Assembly (NCBI GenBank): GCA_050049775.1
Contig: JASFVP010000009.1
Span: forward strand, 17,199-81,198
DNA length: 64,000 nt
Direction: 5' to 3'
Source: JABDQZ01 sp050049775
Lineage (GTDB): Bacteria > Pseudomonadota > Gammaproteobacteria > Chromatiales > Chromatiaceae
The notes beneath the pieces were generated by a model. The model did no database searches, was not told the DNA's origin, and worked only from the letters and a program-made list of their open reading frames with translations. Made by a program: the position numbers and the translations under genes. Below are positions 7,558 through 16,625 of the stretch, in pieces (position 1 is the first letter of the stretch; every line of letters begins with the position of its first letter).

Positions 7558-7891
7558 AGCAGTGCCGGTGGCCCGGTTATACATAGATAATTATTGATGA
7601 TTAAGAAAGATACTATTGATTTCTCCAGCGGTTGATCCGCTGGCAGACTGGATATCAACAAACCATGAGATCTGGAAACAAGACGGTGCATGCCATGAAC
7701 AAACAAAACCAAAACCCGAAAACTGACGCTGTCGCACTGGAACGCGCCGCCTGGTTCGCCCGGCTGGCATTCGGCTGCTGGGATCCTGGATTGCCGGTGC
7801 CGCTGCCCAAAACGGCCAAACCCGCTGCCAATATCATGCCCTGAGGCGTGCGTCTGCTTACTCGGGCTGGCTGAAGCGGACGCTCGCCGCG
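7558..7891. other. Gap between gpmA and acr3 with one doubtful small ORF
   Basis: Contains a perfect 7-bp hairpin CCAGCGG / CCGCTGG (7625-7631 / 7637-7643, 5-base loop) without a T-run, and a small open frame at 7695-7844 listed separately. No RNA gene was recognised. Confidence 0.5.
7695..7844 (+). CDS. Possible small protein (49 aa), not recognised
   Basis: The frame reads MNKQNQNPKTDAVALERAAW followed by a short hydrophobic-aromatic stretch (FARLAFGCWDPG) and a proline-rich end. An earlier ATG at 7665 would add 10 residues. Neither start has a good ribosome-binding site. Codon use looks acceptable, but no family is recognised, so this may be chance. Confidence 0.25.
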   Translation: MNKQNQNPKTDAVALERAAWFARLAFGCWDPGLPVPLPKTAKPAANIMP

Positions 7892-8962
7892 TCAGGCGGC
7901 TTCGTACCAGCGTTTACTGCTGTTGACGATCTTGACCACCGATAGCATGACCGGCACCTCGACCAGTACGCCAACCACTGTGGCCAGTGCCGCACCGGAT
8001 TCAAAGCCGAACAAGACAATCGCCGTGGCGACTGCCAGTTCAAAAAAGTTGCTGGCGCCGATCAGCGCCGACGGCGCTGCCACACAATGTGCCACGCCAA
8101 ACTGACGGTTGAGCAAATACGCCAGACCGGAATTGAAATACACCTGGATCAGGATGGGCACGGCCAGCAGCAAAATGACCATGGGTTGTTTCAGTATCTG
8201 CTCGCCCTGAAAGCCGAACAGCAATACCAGCGTCGCCAGCAAGGCAATCAGCGAAACCGGATGCAGCCTGTCGAGGGTCTGTTGTAATAACGCCTCTCCG
8301 CCCTTGTTCAACAAACGCCTGCGCCACCACTGTGCAAAAACCACTGGCAAGGCGATGTACAACACCACCGACAGCAACAAGGTATCCCAGGGCACGCTGA
8401 TCGCTGACAGGCCGAGCAACAGTCCGACAATCGGTGCAAACGCCACAATCATGATGCTGTCATTCAAAGCCACCTGGCTTAACGTGAAATGCGGTTCACC
8501 GCCGGACAAACGACTCCAGACAAACACCATGGCGGTGCAGGGTGCGGCGGCCAGCAGAATCAGACCTGCGATGTAACTGTCGAGCTGTTCGGCCGGCAGA
8601 TACGGGGCAAACAGGTGGCGGATGAAAAGCCAGCCCAGCAAGGCCATTGAAAACGGTTTGACTGCCCAATTAATAAACAGGGTTACACCGACACCCTTCC
8701 AGTGCTGTTTGACTTCGTGCAAGGCAGCGAAGTCCACCTTGATGAGCATCGGAATGATCATCAGCCAGATCAGCACAGCGACCGGCAGATTGACGTGCGC
8801 CAGTTCCAGCCGACCGATAAACTGGAATGGCACCGGCAGAAAATGACCCAGCACAATGCCGGTCACGATGCATAACGCTACCCAAAGACTGAGATAACGT
8901 TCAAACAGGCCCATATCACTGCCGGCCGCCTGTTTGGCGGTCACTTCACACTGCGCACTCAT
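7892..8962 (-). CDS. arsB: Arsenite efflux transporter, ACR3 family
   Basis: Inner-membrane As(III)/antimonite exporter of 356 aa with about ten membrane segments, driven by proton motive force. Family hallmarks: the Cys in the fourth helix (LLAAAPCTAMVFVWS), needed for metalloid transport in ACR3 proteins, the SLWVALCIVTGIVLGHFLP N-terminal helix and NFFELAVATAIVLFG near the end. It follows arsC with a 12-base gap; AAGG precedes the ATG. Last gene of the run MFS-arsR-arsC-acr3. Related to ACR3, not to the 12-helix ArsB superfamily, though the symbol arsB is often used. Confidence 0.93.
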   Translation of the reverse strand: MSAQCEVTAKQAAGSDMGLFERYLSLWVALCIVTGIVLGHFLPVPFQFIGRLELAHVNLPVAVLIWLMIIPMLIKVDFAALHEVKQHWKGVGVTLFINWAVKPFSMALLGWLFIRHLFAPYLPAEQLDSYIAGLILLAAAPCTAMVFVWSRLSGGEPHFTLSQVALNDSIMIVAFAPIVGLLLGLSAISVPWDTLLLSVVLYIALPVVFAQWWRRRLLNKGGEALLQQTLDRLHPVSLIALLATLVLLFGFQGEQILKQPMVILLLAVPILIQVYFNSGLAYLLNRQFGVAHCVAAPSALIGASNFFELAVATAIVLFGFESGAALATVVGVLVEVPVMLSVVKIVNSSKRWYEAA

Positions 8963-8974
8963 GCTTCGCCTTCT

Positions 8975-9499
8975 TCAGGCCGCGGTATCGGTGGATTGCT
9001 GCAAGGTCGCGTTACCGATTTCATCAAGCTGGCGCTGCAGCTTGAGTTTGTCGAGTGATGCGATCGGCAGGCTGACAAAAATCGAAATGCGGTTTTGCAA
9101 TTCAGCAAAGGCTTTGGCAAACGCCGCCTGCTTGTCCATGTCACTGCCAGTGGCACTGGCCGGATCCGGTATACCCCAGTGTGCGGTCATCGGCTGGCCC
9201 GGCCACACTGGACAGGTCTCCGCCGCAGCGCTGTCACACACGGTGAAAACAAAATCCATTTGCGGCGCTTCTTCACCGGAGAATTCACTCCAGTCCTTGC
9301 TGCGCAAATCGTCGGTATAATAATTATGGCGTTGCAGTTCTCGAATCGTGAACGGATTGATCTCGCCTTTCGGATGGCTGCCGGCGCTGAAGCCCTGAAA
9401 CCTGCCCTTGCCAAGGCGATTGATCAGACATTCGGCAAACACACTGCGCGCGGAATTGCCGGTGCACAAAAACAGCACGTTAAAGATGTTGTTATCCAT
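8975..9499 (-). CDS. arsC: Arsenate reductase, low-molecular-weight phosphatase type
   Basis: Reduces arsenate to arsenite for export, probably with thioredoxin. 174 aa; P-loop C12-TGNSA-R18 at the N terminus, and further cysteines in VFTVCDSAAAETCPVWPG matching the resolving pair of the thioredoxin-coupled class. AGGAG lies 8 bases before the ATG. The C-terminal tail (about 25 residues beyond the core) is longer than in typical members. Between arsR and acr3 in one operon. Confidence 0.93.
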   Translation of the reverse strand: MDNNIFNVLFLCTGNSARSVFAECLINRLGKGRFQGFSAGSHPKGEINPFTIRELQRHNYYTDDLRSKDWSEFSGEEAPQMDFVFTVCDSAAAETCPVWPGQPMTAHWGIPDPASATGSDMDKQAAFAKAFAELQNRISIFVSLPIASLDKLKLQRQLDEIGNATLQQSTDTAA

Positions 9500-9556
9500 T
9501 GCCTGTTCTCCTGAATGACCAAGCGATTTGATGAAGTATATGCCGACCTGCTCCTG

Positions 9557-9913
9557 TCAGGCGCAGCGTGGCGCACCGGGGCGGTTGGGCATTTTGCCCA
9601 AAGCCTTCCGATCTGATTGAAAAGGTTCGATATCAGCGCTTGCACTTGCTGCCGCATGCAGAATATCCAGCACCCACACCGGCAAGTCCGGGCTAATGCG
9701 GTAATGAATCCACTGGCCTTCACGCCGGTCGCTCACCAGGCCGGCTTCACGCAATTGCGCCAGATTGCGCGACATATTGGGTTGCGCCGCACCAATCACA
9801 TAGGTCAGTTCGCAAACACAGAGTTCGTCGTACTCGAGCAGTAGTAAAACACAACGCAGCCGCGTGCTATTGGCCAGCGCACTGAATACGGATTCCGGGG
9901 ATATATTCAACAT
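9557..9913 (-). CDS. arsR: ArsR-family arsenic-responsive repressor
   Basis: Winged-helix repressor of 118 aa that should release DNA on As(III) binding. Cys32 and Cys34 in ELCVCEL correspond to the metalloid ligands of classical ArsR; recognition helix region is AAQPNMSRNLAQLREAGLV, followed by the wing DRREGQWIHYRI. The open frame extends upstream, but the ATG at 9913 is the only start giving a normal length and lies after an AT-rich promoter region. First regulatory gene of the ars run; likely autoregulated through the palindrome at 9919-9940. Confidence 0.93.
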   Translation of the reverse strand: MLNISPESVFSALANSTRLRCVLLLLEYDELCVCELTYVIGAAQPNMSRNLAQLREAGLVSDRREGQWIHYRISPDLPVWVLDILHAAASASADIEPFQSDRKALGKMPNRPGAPRCA

Positions 9914-9971
9914 ATGGCATATATCGTAAACGACATATATCAGATTGCAAATATATTTTTTTGTTTTGCTC
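9914..9971 (-). promoter_or_regulatory. arsR promoter/operator region
   Basis: The 58-base gap upstream of arsR is AT-rich and contains the imperfect dyad ATATATCG (9919-9926) with CGACATATAT (9931-9940), one base off perfect symmetry. Position immediately before arsR fits autorepression. The MFS gene upstream may or may not share the transcript. Confidence 0.45.
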
Positions 9972-11306
9972 TCACTCAGGTTCGCTGACTTCGGGCAAGC
10001 GCCGGATATAAAGCGCCGCCAGCAGCGACAGCAGTCCCAGCAGCAATACCGTCGCCGGTGCGCCGAGCCAGTCGCCCACCAGGCCAATGAGACCGCCAAA
10101 CAGCATGAGCACGCCGATCACCGTGTTGGACACCGCCACATAAGTGGCTCGATTGTCGCCGCTGGCCATATCCACCAGATACACCTTGCGGCCGAGGCGA
10201 ACACCACCGTGCATGACATTGAGCAACAGAAAAATCACCGCCAGGCCATATTCGCTCGTCGCCCAGCCCCAGCCGGACACTACCGCCGCATAGGTGAGCA
10301 GACCTAAAAGACCTGCGCCGGTGGAGGCCAGCACCATGACATGGCGGCTGGAACGGTCACCCAGATAGCCCCAGAACGGCGCCGACAGACTGGTCGCCAG
10401 ACCATTCGCTATGATCAGTGCGCCAAGCCCCAGCAAGCCAGCCTGTGCCTGTTGTTGGGCGATCAACACATAAAACGGCGGCGCCAGCGCCACCGCCAGC
10501 AGCAAGGAACGCGCCAGCACAAAATGGCGAAACGGTATGTCGTCACGCAGCAGCCGCAATTGCTGCAGCGCGACAGTCAGCGCATTGCCGCCACCCTCGG
10601 TAGCGCCGGGCTGTTCTCGAATCGCGGCGAACACCAGTGCCGCCACAATCCACAACAGGCCACCGGTGATCAACAGACCGGCAAACACACCCAGGCCCGC
10701 AGCAGCCTGATCCATGAGTCCCATCCACACGCCAACCGCCAGTACGGCCACGCCCGACAGACTGGCGCTCCAGCCCATGAGCGCACCCCGGCGGCTTTTC
10801 GAAACCGTCTTGCCAAGTACATCCTTGGCGGAAACCGAACACAGGCCGCGCGCCAGACTGAACACCACCAGCATCAACACAATCGCCAGACCAGCCGTCG
10901 CACCGGTAAACAACAACGCAGCAACGGCCATACCGAACAGACTCAGCGCCGACAACACCGCACCCAGCAGCCAGACGCCTTTACGCACCGGCAGGCGGCG
11001 CACCGCTGCGGCTACCGCCAGTTGCGGCAACAACACGCCGGCCTCACGAATCGGCACCAGAAAACCGGTAAACACTACCGGCACGCCGAGCGCACCAAAC
11101 AGCCAGGGAATGACCAGCTTGGCGCTGGCGATTTCATCCGCCACCTTGCCGAGCAGATTGGCCACCAGATATGCAAAAAAATTGCGCGGCTGGTCATTAC
11201 AGGCCGAAGCCGGAATGTCCTTGCAAACCCGCGCATCCTCATCACCGGTGATGCGATTGTAAAGTGCTTCGATTACCTGGTTGTCACTTTTGTTGAGCTG
11301 CTGCAT
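9972..11306 (-). CDS. Major facilitator superfamily transporter beside the ars genes
   Basis: Protein of 444 aa with about 12 hydrophobic segments typical of MFS permeases. A soluble N-terminal stretch of about 45 residues carries VCKDIPASACNDQPRNF with two cysteines. The loop SKSRRGALMGW resembles the cytoplasmic MFS loop 2-3 motif and LGRKVYLVDMASGDNRATYVAVSN is conserved-looking. The start at 11306 is preferred to the far upstream in-frame codon because AGGA lies about 9 bases before it. Ends 58 bases before arsR on the same strand. Substrate unknown; it is not clearly ArsJ or ArsK. Confidence 0.75.
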   Translation of the reverse strand: MQQLNKSDNQVIEALYNRITGDEDARVCKDIPASACNDQPRNFFAYLVANLLGKVADEIASAKLVIPWLFGALGVPVVFTGFLVPIREAGVLLPQLAVAAAVRRLPVRKGVWLLGAVLSALSLFGMAVAALLFTGATAGLAIVLMLVVFSLARGLCSVSAKDVLGKTVSKSRRGALMGWSASLSGVAVLAVGVWMGLMDQAAAGLGVFAGLLITGGLLWIVAALVFAAIREQPGATEGGGNALTVALQQLRLLRDDIPFRHFVLARSLLLAVALAPPFYVLIAQQQAQAGLLGLGALIIANGLATSLSAPFWGYLGDRSSRHVMVLASTGAGLLGLLTYAAVVSGWGWATSEYGLAVIFLLLNVMHGGVRLGRKVYLVDMASGDNRATYVAVSNTVIGVLMLFGGLIGLVGDWLGAPATVLLLGLLSLLAALYIRRLPEVSEPE

Positions 11307-11515
11307 GAAGGGTTTCCTGGTATTGATCGGCGCCATGTGCTTGATGTGACAAGCCATGGCGTAGTCTGGCAAGCATTCTAGCCTGTCGACAGGACAACAC
11401 ACCAACAATGCAAAGCCGCTGTCACGAGCCCATGTGCAACGGTCACCTGATTAAAGAAGCCGGTGGTCAGGCCGCTACTTCAGGTATCGTAAATAATCCC
11501 GAATGCTATAGAGCC

Positions 11516-12328
11516 ATGCGTATTTTTTACTTGTTGCTTGTCTGGATGTTGTCCTCGGCCGTGTCCGCCGATCTGGTGCTTGGCGTGCATCCCTACCTGG
11601 AGCCCGGCAATCTCAAAAAGCGTTTCCAGCCACTGGCCGAATATCTGTCCAGCGAACTGGAGACAACCGTGGAAGTCAGGGTTGCGCAAGACTATCAATC
11701 GCACATCGAGGCGATCGGTAATGACGAAATTGATATCGCCTATCTTGGCCCGTCTATCTATGTGAAGGTAACCGATGACTATGGCGAAAAACCGATTCTT
11801 GCCCGGATCGAAAACGCCGGGCAAAGCACATTCAACGGTTATATCGTCATACGCGCTGACAGCAACCTGCAACAGCTCAGTGATCTGAAAGGTAAATTTT
11901 TTGCGTTTGGCGACAAGAACTCCACCATGAGCAGCCTGGTACCGCAGGCAATGTTGCTCGAGCAAGGCATCACACTGGACAAGCTGTCTGGCTATCAGTT
12001 TTACAAAGGCCATAAAAATGTCGCCCTGGCCGTACTGGCAGGTGATGCCGATGCCGGCGCAGTCAAGGAGGAAGTGTTTCACAATCTGCGCAACAAAGGC
12101 TTGAAAGCACTGGCCAGGTCACCGGATATTTCCGAGCACCTGTTTATCACACGCTCGAACATGGATATCAGCATGATTCATCGAATACGCCACCTGCTAT
12201 TGAGATTGCGCTCACCCGAAGAGGTAAAAAGCCTGCTACAGCCCATCAAGCCGGGCCTGACCGGCATGACCCCGGCGTCCGACATCGATTATGACAATCT
12301 GCGCAAGCTGATGAAATTACTCAAGTAG
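11516..12328 (+). CDS. PhnD-like periplasmic binding protein
   Basis: Periplasmic binding protein of 270 aa in the phosphate/phosphite/phosphonate-binding (PhnD) superfamily. A signal peptide (MRIFYLLLVWMLSSAVSA) is followed by LVLGVHPYLEPGNLKKRFQPLAEYLSSEL, EIDIAYLGPSIYV and GDADAGAVKEEVF, all typical of the fold. No permease or ATPase gene is near; instead the gene is followed 24 bases later by a membrane GGDEF-EAL protein on the same strand. A role as ligand-binding partner of that signalling protein, rather than in transport, is inferred. Confidence 0.8.
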   Translation: MRIFYLLLVWMLSSAVSADLVLGVHPYLEPGNLKKRFQPLAEYLSSELETTVEVRVAQDYQSHIEAIGNDEIDIAYLGPSIYVKVTDDYGEKPILARIENAGQSTFNGYIVIRADSNLQQLSDLKGKFFAFGDKNSTMSSLVPQAMLLEQGITLDKLSGYQFYKGHKNVALAVLAGDADAGAVKEEVFHNLRNKGLKALARSPDISEHLFITRSNMDISMIHRIRHLLLRLRSPEEVKSLLQPIKPGLTGMTPASDIDYDNLRKLMKLLK

Positions 12329-12352
12329 CACAAGGTGCTGCCACGGGATTTT

Positions 12353-14611
12353 ATGAGCAATACGCCTGACAACCACATGCTGAAACACTGGGTTTTGCTG
12401 GCCATCGTCATGACCGGCCTGTTGCTGCTCGGCTACCGGATTTACGACGAGCAATACCAGGACAATAAAAAACGCATTTATGAGCATACCGAGCAGGAAC
12501 TGGCTCTGCTGGGCGTGTTATCGGAAAAAGCGCTGCGCGCCGGTGAATACGAAGCCATCCAGCTGATTTTCAATGAATGGTCGGAAACCCAGCAGGATAC
12601 CCTGGCGCTGACATTACAGACCGCCAGCGGCTATTTTATCGGCGAGTTTCATCGCATCAGCGACAGCGAATTCACCCACAGTCTCAACAAGCATATCGAA
12701 TACGGTTATAACAACGATGCCACCCTGACACTGGTAAAAGATGTCAGTGCAATATACACGCAACGCCTGCGCACCGGTGCACTGGCAGCCACCGCGTGGC
12801 TGGTAGCCGGATTATTCGGCATTTACCTGATCCGTAACATGCACATCCGCAACATCGAAACCAATCGCCTGGCGCAACTGAGTCAGGAATTAACCGCCAC
12901 CAATGAAAACCTCAAACGTGAACAAATCCTGTTGCGCTCATTGATCAACAGCATTCCCGATCTGATTTTTTTCAAGAATGAGCAAGGTGTTTTCCTCGGC
13001 TGCAACAAGGCCTTTGAGGAATTTGTCGGTTGCCCTGAGCCCGAGCAGGTCGGCCGCACCGACCTGGATTTTTTTGATGAGAAAACCGCTAAAGCGTTTC
13101 GTGCCAACGACCGGCGCATGCTCAAGTCCGGCAAGCCCAGACGCAACGAGGAATGGGTCACCTATCCGGACGGTCACCAGGTACTGCTCGATACGCTGAA
13201 GACCCCCTACTACGACCCCGACGGCAATGTGCTCGGCCTCATCGGCATCAGCCGTGACATTACCGAAATCAAGAACTATCAGGCGCAGCTCGAGGAGCTC
13301 GCCTACAACGACATCCTCACCCATCTGCCCAACCGTCGATATCTGGTTGACCGCATGCAACAGGCAATCGCCAGCGCCGACCGGCATAACACCAAGTTTG
13401 CTGTCTGCGCACTGGACCTGGACGGCTTCAAGCCGATCAATGACCAGCTTGGCCACGCCGCCGGTGACAAATTCCTGATCGAGTTTTCCAAGCGCCTTAC
13501 CCACTCATTGCGCACCGAAGACACGGTGGCGCGCTGGGGCGGCGATGAATTCACCTTGCTGTTCACCGACATCCGCAACAACAACGAATGCGTTGAACTG
13601 GTGGAACGCCTGCAAAACCTGATTTCCACGCCCTATACAACTGAAGGTAAGGAATTCATCCTGACAGCCAGTATCGGCCTGACCATCTATCCGGATGATA
13701 AGGGCGATGCCGATACGCTGTTGCGTCATGCTGACCAGGCCATGTACAACGCCAAGAGCAGCGGCAAAAACCAGTACCATTTCTTTGATGCCGAGCAGGA
13801 CAAGCTGATGCACAGCCAGCACGAAAACCTGGCACGCATCGAACAAGCAATCCAGCAAGATGAACTGGAATTGCATTTCCATCCGCAAATCCATTTAAAA
13901 CAAAGCAAGGTGTATGGCGTCGAAACCCTGGTGCGTTGGCAGCACCCGGAAAAAGGCCTGTTGCCACCGGCCGAGTTTCTCCCGTTTATCGAGGATCACA
14001 TCATGTGTGTTGATCTCGACTGGTGGGTGTTGCATGCCGCGGTCCGGCAGTTATCGGACTGGGTCAGGGCGGGTTACCGGCTGCGTCTCGGCATCAATGT
14101 TTCGGCAATCACCTTCCAGCAGCCTGACTTTGTGCAACGTTTGCAACAGTTGTTTTCCGGTCCCTACAAAAAATGCGCGAAAATGGTGTCACTGGAAATA
14201 CTGGAAACCGCGGCGCTGGGTAATCTCGAAGTGATTTCCGAAAAAATGGAACAATGCCAGAAACTCGGTCTGCAATTTGCGCTGGACGATTTCGGCACCG
14301 GTTATTCATCGCTCACCTACCTGAGCCGCCTGCCGGCCGAAACGCTTAAAATCGATCGTCTGTTTGTACGCGACATGCTGGTGGATGAACGCGACGCCAA
14401 TATTGTTGAAGGCATAGTGCGCCTGGCCGCCGCCTTCAACCGTTCAGTCATCGCCGAAGGTGTGGAAGATGTGCAACATGGCCTCAGGCTGATTGAAATC
14501 GGTTGTGAGTATGCCCAGGGCTACGCCATAGCCCGCCCCATGCCGGCCGAGGAATTGCTCGACTGGATACGCAACTACGAAGCACCCAAGGAGTGGTTGC
14601 AGGCAAGTTAA
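12353..14611 (+). CDS. Membrane PAS-GGDEF-EAL c-di-GMP protein
   Basis: Protein of about 752 aa: membrane segment (about 10-30), periplasmic sensor region (about 31-140), second membrane segment (about 145-165), PAS (about 195-306), GGDEF domain with intact RWGGDEF near 396, and EAL domain near 520-740. In the EAL motif ETLVRW replaces EALVRW, but the key Glu, DDFGTGYSSL and IAEGVED are kept, so both synthesis and hydrolysis of c-di-GMP are possible. The ATG at 12353 is preferred over GTG 12335. Follows the PhnD-like gene, suggesting a two-gene sensing unit. Its stop overlaps that of the convergent cyclase gene. Confidence 0.88.
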   Translation: MSNTPDNHMLKHWVLLAIVMTGLLLLGYRIYDEQYQDNKKRIYEHTEQELALLGVLSEKALRAGEYEAIQLIFNEWSETQQDTLALTLQTASGYFIGEFHRISDSEFTHSLNKHIEYGYNNDATLTLVKDVSAIYTQRLRTGALAATAWLVAGLFGIYLIRNMHIRNIETNRLAQLSQELTATNENLKREQILLRSLINSIPDLIFFKNEQGVFLGCNKAFEEFVGCPEPEQVGRTDLDFFDEKTAKAFRANDRRMLKSGKPRRNEEWVTYPDGHQVLLDTLKTPYYDPDGNVLGLIGISRDITEIKNYQAQLEELAYNDILTHLPNRRYLVDRMQQAIASADRHNTKFAVCALDLDGFKPINDQLGHAAGDKFLIEFSKRLTHSLRTEDTVARWGGDEFTLLFTDIRNNNECVELVERLQNLISTPYTTEGKEFILTASIGLTIYPDDKGDADTLLRHADQAMYNAKSSGKNQYHFFDAEQDKLMHSQHENLARIEQAIQQDELELHFHPQIHLKQSKVYGVETLVRWQHPEKGLLPPAEFLPFIEDHIMCVDLDWWVLHAAVRQLSDWVRAGYRLRLGINVSAITFQQPDFVQRLQQLFSGPYKKCAKMVSLEILETAALGNLEVISEKMEQCQKLGLQFALDDFGTGYSSLTYLSRLPAETLKIDRLFVRDMLVDERDANIVEGIVRLAAAFNRSVIAEGVEDVQHGLRLIEIGCEYAQGYAIARPMPAEELLDWIRNYEAPKEWLQAS

Positions 14612-15501
14612 GCCTGATCCTGCCGCACCTGGTTTTTACCCGCCTGCTTGGCCGACAGCAATGCCGCATCGGCACGTTTGATGTTTTCCTCAATCGGCCC
14701 CTCTTGCAACATCGCCATGCCGAACGACATGGTCAACCGTAACGGTGGCAGGCTGTTGACCTGCATGGTCGTATCGGCAATCCGGTGTCGGATACGTTGC
14801 AGAATGTTGTGGGCCTCGGCTGCGCTGCTGTGTGGAAAACAGAACAGAAACTCTTCACCGCCGTAGCGATACAGCCGGTCATAAACGCGCATTTCATCGG
14901 ACAGGATACCGGCGATCTGTTTGAGAATCTCATCACCGGCGGCATGGCCATACTCATCGTTGATCGCCTTGAAGTCGTCGATATCGCCCATGGCAATGGC
15001 GCAACTGTCATCGGTACGGATCGCGCGCATCTGCTCGTCGGACAGCTCAATCAACATGCCTTGCCGGTTACGCAAACCGGTCAGTGGATCAATCAGGCAG
15101 ATGGATGTCCACAGGTGCAATTCGAGGTCGGCGATCTTTTCATAGAATTGCCTGATCGTCTGGCTGAAGCCTTCATATTCCTGCTGCGCAATCGATCGGC
15201 CAGCGATCACTTCATCGTGCAAACGCTTGGCAAAGTGATGCAGGTTGGCGTGAAACTCGCCGATCTCGAGAAATACGTCATCCTCGAGTAATTGAAAATA
15301 GCGGGCGGCCTTGTCATACCACTGGCCGAAAGCGCACTCGTGTTCCGATGCAATCTGTTCCGCGAAGCTGCTGTTATGGACATCACACAGCAATTCACAA
15401 TGAAAATCCGCCATCCACTGATAGTGCTGTTTTTTGGCCAGACGTAACTCATTGATCATATCAATGAGTTCATGGCGTAATTCCCTGTAGCCTCTAGTCA
15501 T
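14608..15501 (-). CDS. dgcZ: Zinc-sensing diguanylate cyclase, CZB-GGDEF (DgcZ-like)
   Basis: Cytosolic diguanylate cyclase of 297 aa. N-terminal chemoreceptor zinc-binding (CZB) domain: His26 (HYQW), Cys56 (ECAFGQWY), His84 and His88 (HxxxH) match the four zinc ligands of E. coli DgcZ in order and spacing. The C-terminal GGDEF domain carries RYGGEEF near 211. In DgcZ zinc inhibits the enzyme. ATG at 15501 is preceded by AAGGA. Convergent with the GGDEF-EAL gene; the two stop codons share the four bases TTAA, leaving no room for a terminator. Confidence 0.88.
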   Translation of the reverse strand: MTRGYRELRHELIDMINELRLAKKQHYQWMADFHCELLCDVHNSSFAEQIASEHECAFGQWYDKAARYFQLLEDDVFLEIGEFHANLHHFAKRLHDEVIAGRSIAQQEYEGFSQTIRQFYEKIADLELHLWTSICLIDPLTGLRNRQGMLIELSDEQMRAIRTDDSCAIAMGDIDDFKAINDEYGHAAGDEILKQIAGILSDEMRVYDRLYRYGGEEFLFCFPHSSAAEAHNILQRIRHRIADTTMQVNSLPPLRLTMSFGMAMLQEGPIEENIKRADAALLSAKQAGKNQVRQDQA

Positions 15502-15636
15502 GATGCATCCTTACTGATCAGACAGATGTTATGGTCCTGTTTGCGACAGACGCTCCTGTTTATAAAATAGCATCCAACGGACGCCGGTCTTTTGACCGGA
15601 GTCACATAGAGTCGGGAATTCAGAGAGGCGGTGGCT
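15502..15636. promoter_or_regulatory. Promoter region of dgcZ with a small hairpin
   Basis: CCGGTC (15584-15589) and GACCGG (15594-15599) form a 6-bp stem with a TTTT loop, downstream of the AcuI-like gene end and upstream of the cyclase start on the minus strand. It may be a weak terminator for the reductase transcript; no strong T-run follows. Confidence 0.3.
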
Positions 15637-16623
15637 TCAGGCCGGCCTGACAACCAGGCGGCCGCGTTTACCACCAGTCAGCATGGACTCAGCCGCTTCC
15701 GGCAAATCAGCGAAATCGATCTCTTCGGTCATTTGCGCCAGCAAAGTCGAATCCAGGTCCGTAGCCAGGCGCTGCCATACCTGCTCACGCACAGCCCGGG
15801 AGGCTTGCACCGACTCAATGCCATACAGCGTCACGCCGCGCAAAATAAAGGGCGCCACCGTGGCCGGTAGCTGCATCGACTCGGCCAGGCCACAGGCAGC
15901 TGCGGCCCCGCCGTAACACAACTGGCTCAGGACATTGGCCAGCGTATATCCGCCAGCCACATCAATCGCCGCACTCCAGCGTTGCGTCGCCAGTGGCTTG
16001 ACCTCGGCCGTGAATTCACTGCGGTGCACCACTTCGTCGGCGCCCAGGCCACGTAAATAATCGGCCTCGTGCGTGCGACCGGTTGCAGCTGTCACCGTAT
16101 AACCGGCGTGATGTAACAACGCAATCGCCATACTGCCGACGCCACCGGTCGCACCGGTGACCAGCACCGGCCCCCGGCCGGTATCGATACCGTGTTTTTC
16201 CAGCGCCAGCACCGCCAGCATGGCGGTCAGCCCGGCCGTGCCGATGGCCATCGCATGACGACAATCCAGGCCGGCCGGTAATGGCAACAGCCAGTCAGCC
16301 GGCACGCGAGCATACTCCGCATAGCCACCAAAGTGCGATTCCCCGATACCGTGACCGGTGACGATTACCGAATCGCCCGCTTGAAAACGCGCATCGTCAG
16401 AGCTTTGCACCTGACCGCAAAAATCGACGCCCGGCACCATCGGCCAGTGACGCAAGATTGCCCCCTTGCCCGTCATGGCCAGCGCATCCTTGTAATTGAG
16501 GCCGCTGTAATCGACCTTGACCAGCACATCGCCCTGCATCAAAGCGTCGATCTGTAATTGAGTCAGCCGGGGCAGCTGCCCCCGTTCCTGTGCCAGATAA
16601 GCGTTAAAAGCGATTTGTGACAT
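15637..16623 (-). CDS. acuI: NADPH-dependent acrylyl-CoA reductase-like (AcuI/YhdH) MDR protein
   Basis: Medium-chain dehydrogenase/reductase of 328 aa in the YhdH/AcuI subgroup, which reduces acrylyl-CoA to propionyl-CoA with NADPH. Visible: LVKVDYSGLNYKDALAMTGKG, GVDFCGQV, VLVTGATGGVGSMAIALLHHAGY (nucleotide-binding loop AxxGxxG type) and no zinc-binding loop. Start at 16623, two bases after the ybbP stop; upstream in-frame residues belong to the ybbP gene. A general quinone oxidoreductase role cannot be excluded. Confidence 0.8.
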   Translation of the reverse strand: MSQIAFNAYLAQERGQLPRLTQLQIDALMQGDVLVKVDYSGLNYKDALAMTGKGAILRHWPMVPGVDFCGQVQSSDDARFQAGDSVIVTGHGIGESHFGGYAEYARVPADWLLPLPAGLDCRHAMAIGTAGLTAMLAVLALEKHGIDTGRGPVLVTGATGGVGSMAIALLHHAGYTVTAATGRTHEADYLRGLGADEVVHRSEFTAEVKPLATQRWSAAIDVAGGYTLANVLSQLCYGGAAAACGLAESMQLPATVAPFILRGVTLYGIESVQASRAVREQVWQRLATDLDSTLLAQMTEEIDFADLPEAAESMLTGGKRGRLVVRPA

Positions 16624-16625
16624 GT

